The position numbers and the translations under genes were made by a program. A stretch of DNA of 64,000 nt from Corynebacterium aurimucosum ATCC 700975 (GTDB taxonomy: Bacteria > Actinomycetota > Actinomycetes > Mycobacteriales > Mycobacteriaceae): assembly GCF_000022905.1 (NCBI RefSeq), contig NC_012590.1, positions 2,170,001-2,234,000 of the forward strand, in the 5' to 3' direction. Below the pieces are notes generated by a model. The model was not told where the DNA came from and did no database searches. It worked only from the letters and a program-made list of their open reading frames with translations. This document shows, one piece after another, positions 59,147 through 64,000 of this stretch. Within the stretch, counting starts at the first letter, position 1. Every line of letters begins with the position of its first letter.

Positions 59147-60225
59147 AGCCCGAAGGCGTCCTTTACTGGCTGGGACACCAGCTCTCCCCCACGCGTCATG
59201 AGTCCATCAGCTAGGCCCGGGAAGCGCTCAACCGCACCATCGAAACCATCAGCAGCCAGCGCGCGCATATAGGGCAGAGTGGCAGAGCCCAGCGCCCGGG
59301 CAGACGTATTCGCCACCGCGCCCGGCATGTTAGCCACGCAGTAGAAGATGGTGTCGTGCACCTTAAAGGTGGGCTCGTCGTGCGAGGTCTTGTGGGAGTT
59401 CTCGAAGCAGCCGCCTTGGTCAATGGCGACGTCGACAAGCACGGCGCCCTTCTTCATCCGCTTGACCACATCCTCGCGCACCAACTTCGGGGCCGCAGCA
59501 CCTGGAACAAGCACCGCGCCGATGACCAGGTCCGCCTCCAGCAGCTCTTCCTCCAGTGCCGATGGATCCGACACGATGGTGCGCACGCTGCCTTGATACT
59601 GCTCATCAAAGCGCTGCAGCACGTGCGGGTCCAGGTCCAACACCGTCACTTCGCCGCGCAGGCCATGCGCCATCGCGACTGCCGACGCCCCCACCTGGCC
59701 ACCGCCGATGACGACGACGCGAGCCGGCCGCGTACCTGGTACGCCGGAGACCAGCAACCCGCGCCCGCCTTCGGTGGACAGCAAATGATGCGTGCCCTCG
59801 ATTACTGCAAGACGACCAGCCACCTGGGACATCGGGGTCAGCAGTGGCAGGGTGCCGCGAGAGTCAGACACGGTTTCATAGGCTACGGCCGTCGTACCCG
59901 ACTTCATCAGGGCTTCCGTCAACGGGCGGTCCGCGGCTAGGTGCAGGTAGGTAAACAGCAGCAGATCCTCGCGCAAATAGCCATACTCGGACTCCAACGG
60001 TTCCTTGACCTTGACCACCATTTCCGCGGCCCAGGCCTCCGCAGCAGTGGGCACGATGGTCGCGCCGGCGGCCTGATACTCGGAGTCAGGGAAGGAGGCA
60101 CCTTCCCCCGCCATGGTCTCAACCAGAACCTCATGGCCGTCTTTAATCAGCGTGTCCGCCGCGCTCGGGGTCAGCGCGACGCGGTTTTCGTTGTTCATTA
60201 TTTCTTTGGGTACGCCAATACGCAT
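59143..60225 (-). CDS. ald: Alanine dehydrogenase
   Basis: 360 aa. NAD-dependent, L-alanine to pyruvate and ammonia. MRIGVPKEIMNNENRVALTP, KVKEPLESEYGYLREDLLLF, TYLHLAADRP, Rossmann VVVIGGGQVGASAVAMAHGL, DVAIDQGGCFENSHKTSHDE. All family signatures present. The 207-bp gap upstream (60226-60432) holds only the promoter region. Confidence 0.95.
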   Translation of the reverse strand: MRIGVPKEIMNNENRVALTPSAADTLIKDGHEVLVETMAGEGASFPDSEYQAAGATIVPTAAEAWAAEMVVKVKEPLESEYGYLREDLLLFTYLHLAADRPLTEALMKSGTTAVAYETVSDSRGTLPLLTPMSQVAGRLAVIEGTHHLLSTEGGRGLLVSGVPGTRPARVVVIGGGQVGASAVAMAHGLRGEVTVLDLDPHVLQRFDEQYQGSVRTIVSDPSALEEELLEADLVIGAVLVPGAAAPKLVREDVVKRMKKGAVLVDVAIDQGGCFENSHKTSHDEPTFKVHDTIFYCVANMPGAVANTSARALGSATLPYMRALAADGFDGAVERFPGLADGLMTRGGELVSQPVKDAFGL

Positions 60226-60432
60226 GCTTCGAGCAATCTCCTTTTGCTGAAGAAATAGAATTCGACCCCTTTAGGGTAACGCAGATCACCCCTTTTGTGT
60301 GCCGCCTCAGCCCAATCAGATCCAAGGTAGGCATAGCGCTCTGTGGCAGCCGTAGCGCTATTTATGCAAAGCCTCGCCGTGGACGGTCGCTGTAGGCGCC
60401 GCACTGGCGGGGTACGTATTGCTTTAGAACTT

Positions 60433-61089
60433 TTAGAACAAGGACAGCCGCGTCGAGTGATAGACGCTGCCATAGGGCGCGTCGAGGCGCACCCACCGCC
60501 CCTTGCCCGCCACGCGAAGGTGGCGGGGGATCTCGAGTGAGGCGGCAAAGCCCGGGATGAGACCCAAGCTCGTGCAGGCAAAGATCATCCGCATGGGAAT
60601 CTCCACCTGAGTCTCCGCATCATTCACGGTGAGCACCGTCTGATTCAACAGGCTCTTCGGAGGCCCCATCGGCCCGGAGAATTGGCGGGCCAGCTGGCGC
60701 CCCTTGTCCGCGAGTTCACGGACAACGTCGACCGGCAGCGAGTCAATTTCCCGAAAGCCCTGTTCCGGCGGCAAGGCCCCCGGCCAGGACGGGTCGCGCG
60801 CTGGGCCCAAATCAAGTTCCACGCCTCCTTCGTGGCCGAGGGAGTCGGGGGCGGTGTGGAGGGCGTCGAGAAGCGCCTGCGCCGATACCACGGCGCCGTC
60901 GCGGCCCACGGTCCCCTCGCAACGCCGCGCCACGACAACGTCGAACGGCGTGGTCACGAAGACCTCAGCCTGGTTGGTGTCGTACTGACGCAGGCGCACC
61001 GCTGCGGATGCATCCAGCCCCGTCGCGCGGGAGAGGAGGGCGCGAAGCCCTACCCCACCGCTGCGCAGTGTCAGAGTTTCGCTCTCCAT
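60433..61089 (-). CDS. Conserved actinobacterial protein of unknown function
   Basis: 218 aa. VGLRALLSRATGLDASAAVR, VFVTTPFDVVVARRCEG, SLLNQTVLTV and RMIFACTSLGLIPGF. Overlaps the thioesterase gene by one base, so likely co-translated. Uniform spacing beside thioesterase and ettA in relatives is recalled, but no function is known. Confidence 0.75.
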   Translation of the reverse strand: MESETLTLRSGGVGLRALLSRATGLDASAAVRLRQYDTNQAEVFVTTPFDVVVARRCEGTVGRDGAVVSAQALLDALHTAPDSLGHEGGVELDLGPARDPSWPGALPPEQGFREIDSLPVDVVRELADKGRQLARQFSGPMGPPKSLLNQTVLTVNDAETQVEIPMRMIFACTSLGLIPGFAASLEIPRHLRVAGKGRWVRLDAPYGSVYHSTRLSLF

Positions 61090-61547
61090 TACTGCTGCTC
61101 AAGCTCGACGACGGCGTGCTCCAAGATAATGTTGCGCTCCTGCTCAGAGACCTCTCGCGGCATCTGAGTAGCCGGGTCAATGGTGACCTGCACGCAATCA
61201 ATGACGCAGGCCACTTGGCCCCGCGCATCCTTGATCGTCTGGCGAGTCGTGAAAGACGTGGTGCCGAGACGCACCACCGTGGTTTCCACCGTCACCGTTC
61301 CATGGCGTCCATCCCACTTGATGGGGCGGACATAGTCCGCTTCGATGTGGCGAACGAAAGCCACCATGTTGACGCCGCGAGCGTAGAAGTGGTGCATGGC
61401 AAAAGCCAAGCGCGCTTCCTGCGCCAGCTCAATGAAGTTGGCGTTCATCATGTGGCCGTACATGTCAAAGTCCGACCAGCGCACGCCCACAGTAAGCGCG
61501 TGGACGTTGTCCTTGGTCTTCTCCGACACAACATTCTGAGCGGACAT
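61089..61547 (-). CDS. Acyl-CoA thioesterase (hot-dog fold)
   Basis: 152 aa. VRWSDFDMYGHMMNANFIEL is the 4HBT active-site helix region, followed by ARLAFAMHHFY and a beta sheet with TVTVETTVVRLGTTSFTTRQ. Hydrolyses acyl-CoA; substrate unknown. Confidence 0.87.
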   Translation of the reverse strand: MSAQNVVSEKTKDNVHALTVGVRWSDFDMYGHMMNANFIELAQEARLAFAMHHFYARGVNMVAFVRHIEADYVRPIKWDGRHGTVTVETTVVRLGTTSFTTRQTIKDARGQVACVIDCVQVTIDPATQMPREVSEQERNIILEHAVVELEQQ

Positions 61548-61596
61548 TCCAGGTTCCTTCCGGAGTTCGTGCTTTAACGCTAGGGACTAAAAGGCC

Positions 61597-63267
61597 CTAG
61601 CGGCTGAGCTTACGGTGGGTAACGCGGGACGGGCGTGCAGCCTCCTCGCCGAGGCGCTCGACCTTGTTCTTCTCGTAGTCGCCGAAGTTGCCCTCAAACC
61701 AGAACCACTGGCCTTCTGCGACGTTGCCCTCCCACGCCAAGATGTGGGTACAGGTGCGGTCGAGGAACCAGCGATCGTGGGAAATGACCACGGCGCAGCC
61801 AGGGAACTTCTCCAGGGCGTTTTCCAGGGAGCCCAGGGTTTCCACGTCCAAGTCGTTGGTCGGCTCATCGAGGAGGATCAGGTTGCCGCCTTCCTTAAGC
61901 GTCAAGGCCAGGTTCAGGCGGTTACGCTCACCACCGGAGAGAACCTTGGAAGGCTTTTGCTGGTCAGCGCCCTTGAAACCGAAAGCGGAGAGGTAGGCGC
62001 GGGACGGCATCTCGTTCTGACCAACGTGGATGTAATCCAGCCCGTCGGAGACGACCTCCCACACGGTGGCTTCCGGGTCGATGTTCTCGCGGCCCTGGTC
62101 AACATAAGACAGCTTGACGGTCTCGCCGACATCGACGGAACCGGAATCCGGCTGTTCCAATCCCACGATGGTCTTGAACAGGGTGGACTTACCCACACCG
62201 TTCGGTCCGATGACACCGACGATGCCGTTGCGCGGCAAGGTGAAGGAAAGATCCTTGATGAGGACGCGGCCGTCGAAGCCCTTGGTCAGGTTCTTGACCT
62301 CCACGACCTTGTTGCCCAGGCGCGGCGGAGTCGGAATCTGAATCTCTTCGAAGTCGAGCTTCTTGTACTGCTCGGCCTCCGCAGCCATTTCCTCGTAGCG
62401 CTGGAGACGAGCCTTGTTCTTGGCCTGGCGGGCCTTCGCTCCGGAGCGAACCCACGCGAGCTCGTCCTTGAGGCGCTTCTGCAGCTTCTTGTCCTTAGCG
62501 CCAGCAATCTCGAGACGCTCGGCCTTCTTCTCCAGGTAGGTGGAGTAGTTGCCCTCGTAGGGGTAGAGCTTGCCGCGGTCAACCTCACAGATCCAGCCCG
62601 CGACGTGGTCGAGGAAGTAGCGGTCGTGGGTCACGGCAAGGACCGCACCCGGGTAGGTCTCGAGGTGCTTCTCCAGCCACTGGACGGACTCGGCGTCCAG
62701 GTGGTTAGTAGGCTCGTCGAGCAGCAGCAGGTCCGGCTCACTCAGCAGCAGCTTGGCCAACGCAACGCGGCGGCGCTCACCACCGGAAAGGTTGGTCACC
62801 GGATCATCGGACGGCGGGCAGCGCAACGCTTCCATAGCCTGCTCGATCTTGGAATCTACTTCCCAGGCATCGGCGGCATCCAGCTCCTCCTGGAGCTTGC
62901 CCATCTCCTCCATGAGTTCATCGGAGTAGTTGGTGGCCATCTCTTCAGCAATCTCTTCGAAGCGCTGCTTCTTCTGGAAGATTTCTCCGAGGCCCTCTTC
63001 GACGTTCTCACGGACCGTCTTTTCCTCGTTGAGCGGCGGCTCCTGGAGGAGGATGCCGACGGTCTTGCCCGGATCGATGAAAGCCTCACCGTTGGAAGGC
63101 TGATCCAGTCCGGCCATAATCTTCAGGATCGAGGACTTACCTGCACCGTTGGGGCCCACGACGCCGATCTTGGCGCCCGGGTAGAAAGCCATGGTGACGT
63201 TGTCCAAAATAACCTTGTCACCGATGGCCTTACGCACGTTTTTCATCGTGTAGATGAATTCGCCCAT
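61597..63267 (-). CDS. ettA: Energy-dependent translational throttle protein EttA (ABC-F)
   Basis: 556 aa. Two ABC domains: Walker A GPNGAGKSS and GPNGVGKST, signatures LSGGERRRVALAKLLL and LSGGERNRLNLALTL, Walker B LLLLDEPTNHLDAESV and LILLDEPTNDLDVET. A basic P-site tRNA interaction motif-type linker lies between (about residues 245-325). Binds the ribosomal E site and gates translation by ATP/ADP. Confidence 0.96.
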   Translation of the reverse strand: MGEFIYTMKNVRKAIGDKVILDNVTMAFYPGAKIGVVGPNGAGKSSILKIMAGLDQPSNGEAFIDPGKTVGILLQEPPLNEEKTVRENVEEGLGEIFQKKQRFEEIAEEMATNYSDELMEEMGKLQEELDAADAWEVDSKIEQAMEALRCPPSDDPVTNLSGGERRRVALAKLLLSEPDLLLLDEPTNHLDAESVQWLEKHLETYPGAVLAVTHDRYFLDHVAGWICEVDRGKLYPYEGNYSTYLEKKAERLEIAGAKDKKLQKRLKDELAWVRSGAKARQAKNKARLQRYEEMAAEAEQYKKLDFEEIQIPTPPRLGNKVVEVKNLTKGFDGRVLIKDLSFTLPRNGIVGVIGPNGVGKSTLFKTIVGLEQPDSGSVDVGETVKLSYVDQGRENIDPEATVWEVVSDGLDYIHVGQNEMPSRAYLSAFGFKGADQQKPSKVLSGGERNRLNLALTLKEGGNLILLDEPTNDLDVETLGSLENALEKFPGCAVVISHDRWFLDRTCTHILAWEGNVAEGQWFWFEGNFGDYEKNKVERLGEEAARPSRVTHRKLSR

Positions 63268-63347
63268 GTTTCACCCTTTGCTTCTGTCAGGATTGGTAAA
63301 TAACAGTACAAAGACTACATGACATGGGCGGCGGTAGTCCTTTGTCC

Positions 63348-63992
63348 TTAGACCATCGCTTCTTCTGGCTCCGGTTCAAGGTATGGCTCAGCCCCGGACT
63401 GCGCTTGCTGACGGTCCGCTGCGGTGTCCTGCGGAGTATCTCCCGGCCGCAATGCAGCTGGCATTGTTTCTTCCGTTGGGTTCTCCGAACCTTCTGTGTT
63501 CTCTGTGTTCTGCGTATCCTCTGTGTTTTGCGTATGGCTCGGCGGTGCCGTGTAATCCACGTCCAGTACCGGCGGATTCTCCCCTAGCCAGAGGGCTTCG
63601 CTGCCCTCCTCGCCATAGGAGGTACCGATCTTTGTAGAGGTGACGCAAAAGCGGTTGAGGTCTAGACCCACATGGGCGATCTTAATGAAGGTCCGAGAGC
63701 GATTCGCACCGTGCTGGTCCTTCCATCGGTCCGTCACAATGGAGCCCATAACGAAGACGGGCATTCCCTTAAACAGGGACTTCTTCACGTTGATGGCGCA
63801 CTGCCCCCATACTTCCCCATCGATGAAGTTGAGATCCAGCTCGCGCCATACGGTTTTGCCCTCCTCGTCTTTCTCCGGAACGCTGCGGGAAGAAGCGATA
63901 CGGATGCGGGCCTTATACATGGTGTCGCTGATTTTGGTCAGGTGCGGGTTGTGGGTCAGGCGTCCTGTAATGGAGATTGGATATTGAGACAT
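63348..63992 (-). CDS. SSB-like single-stranded DNA-binding protein, host
   Basis: 214 aa. OB-fold: YPISITGRLTHNPHLTKISD, FIDGEVWGQCAINVKKSLFK, GMPVFVMGSIVTDRWKDQHG. The C-terminal tail has short Thr/Asn/Glu repeats (TQNTEDTQNTENTEGSENP) and ends EEAMV, not the usual DIPF tip. Second SSB type of Corynebacterium, probably for recombination or competence. Not the main host ssb. Confidence 0.82.
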   Translation of the reverse strand: MSQYPISITGRLTHNPHLTKISDTMYKARIRIASSRSVPEKDEEGKTVWRELDLNFIDGEVWGQCAINVKKSLFKGMPVFVMGSIVTDRWKDQHGANRSRTFIKIAHVGLDLNRFCVTSTKIGTSYGEEGSEALWLGENPPVLDVDYTAPPSHTQNTEDTQNTENTEGSENPTEETMPAALRPGDTPQDTAADRQQAQSGAEPYLEPEPEEAMV

Positions 63993-64000
63993 TGCGTGAT

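Noticed and set aside
60198..60581. Minus-strand frame across the ald leader
   Set aside because: Overlaps both neighbours, is Arg/Ser/Pro-rich and has no ribosome site.
61615..63303. 562-codon plus-strand frame over ettA
   Set aside because: A mirror of the EttA coding strand; leucine/valine-rich composition without motifs. EttA is complete with all ABC-F motifs.

Overview
The window is a high-GC actinobacterial chromosome segment, most likely Corynebacterium. The evidence is a mycothiol-type DsbA/nitroreductase, a group II truncated globin, PepN, RpiB, EttA, MetB and Ald in typical corynebacterial form, and WhiB-like regulators in the phage. Positions 1 to about 38,640 are most of a siphovirus prophage. 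From about 38,640 to the right edge is host chromosome with one IS3-family insertion.

The prophage is read almost entirely on the minus strand, so its biological order runs from right to left. It ends at the 3' half of a tRNA-Gly(TCC) gene (38594-38637), next to a tyrosine integrase. A divergent switch (repressor on plus, excisionase-like protein on minus, palindromic operators between them) opens a long leftward early/middle operon: Sak4-like recombinase, replication initiator, RusA resolvase, SSB, dUTPase, two WhiB-like proteins, a lipoprotein and many small genes. Next comes a cassette of two ParB-like proteins, a formyltransferase and an ABC-ATPase/GNAT fusion, which may modify DNA. The structural block follows: terS, terL, portal, MuF-type minor capsid protein, scaffold, capsid, connectors, major tail protein, tail chaperones with a -1 frameshift, and a tape measure cut by the left edge. 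Lysis and tail-tip genes and the other att site must lie further left.

The most unusual finding is a pair of inteins whose homing endonucleases are not fused in frame but encoded as separate nested genes. The terL intein (12505-13485) holds an HNH endonuclease gene in the -1 frame of the same strand. The minor capsid intein (8910-9800) starts with Ala and holds a helix-turn-helix plus PD-(D/E)XK/Vsr-like gene on the opposite strand, wholly inside the intein. Free-standing HNH genes add to the homing load (27224, 33354, 35282).

The second unusual finding is a family of 13 small RNA hairpins in the early region. Each has the same loop CUGCAA, a different but complementary stem, and an invariant AGAAAGGA Shine-Dalgarno shortly downstream. 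Three near-identical promoters with a TTTAC-N5-GTAAA operator drive some of these units. A strongly structured RNA-like gap of about 170 nt lies between terL and portal.

The host part holds an aldo/keto reductase, rpiB, a DsbA-like protein with an altered active site, pepN, and a DUF222/HNH gene split by a 1,323-bp IS3-type element (4-bp target duplication CAAA). It continues with a GntR/UTRA regulator, an SDR and a fused carboxymuconolactone-decarboxylase-type protein. A dipeptide-type ABC transporter sits beside a divergent FAD/NAD(P)-binding protein. metB, an MscS channel, glbO, ald, a thioesterase, ettA and an SSB-like gene complete it.
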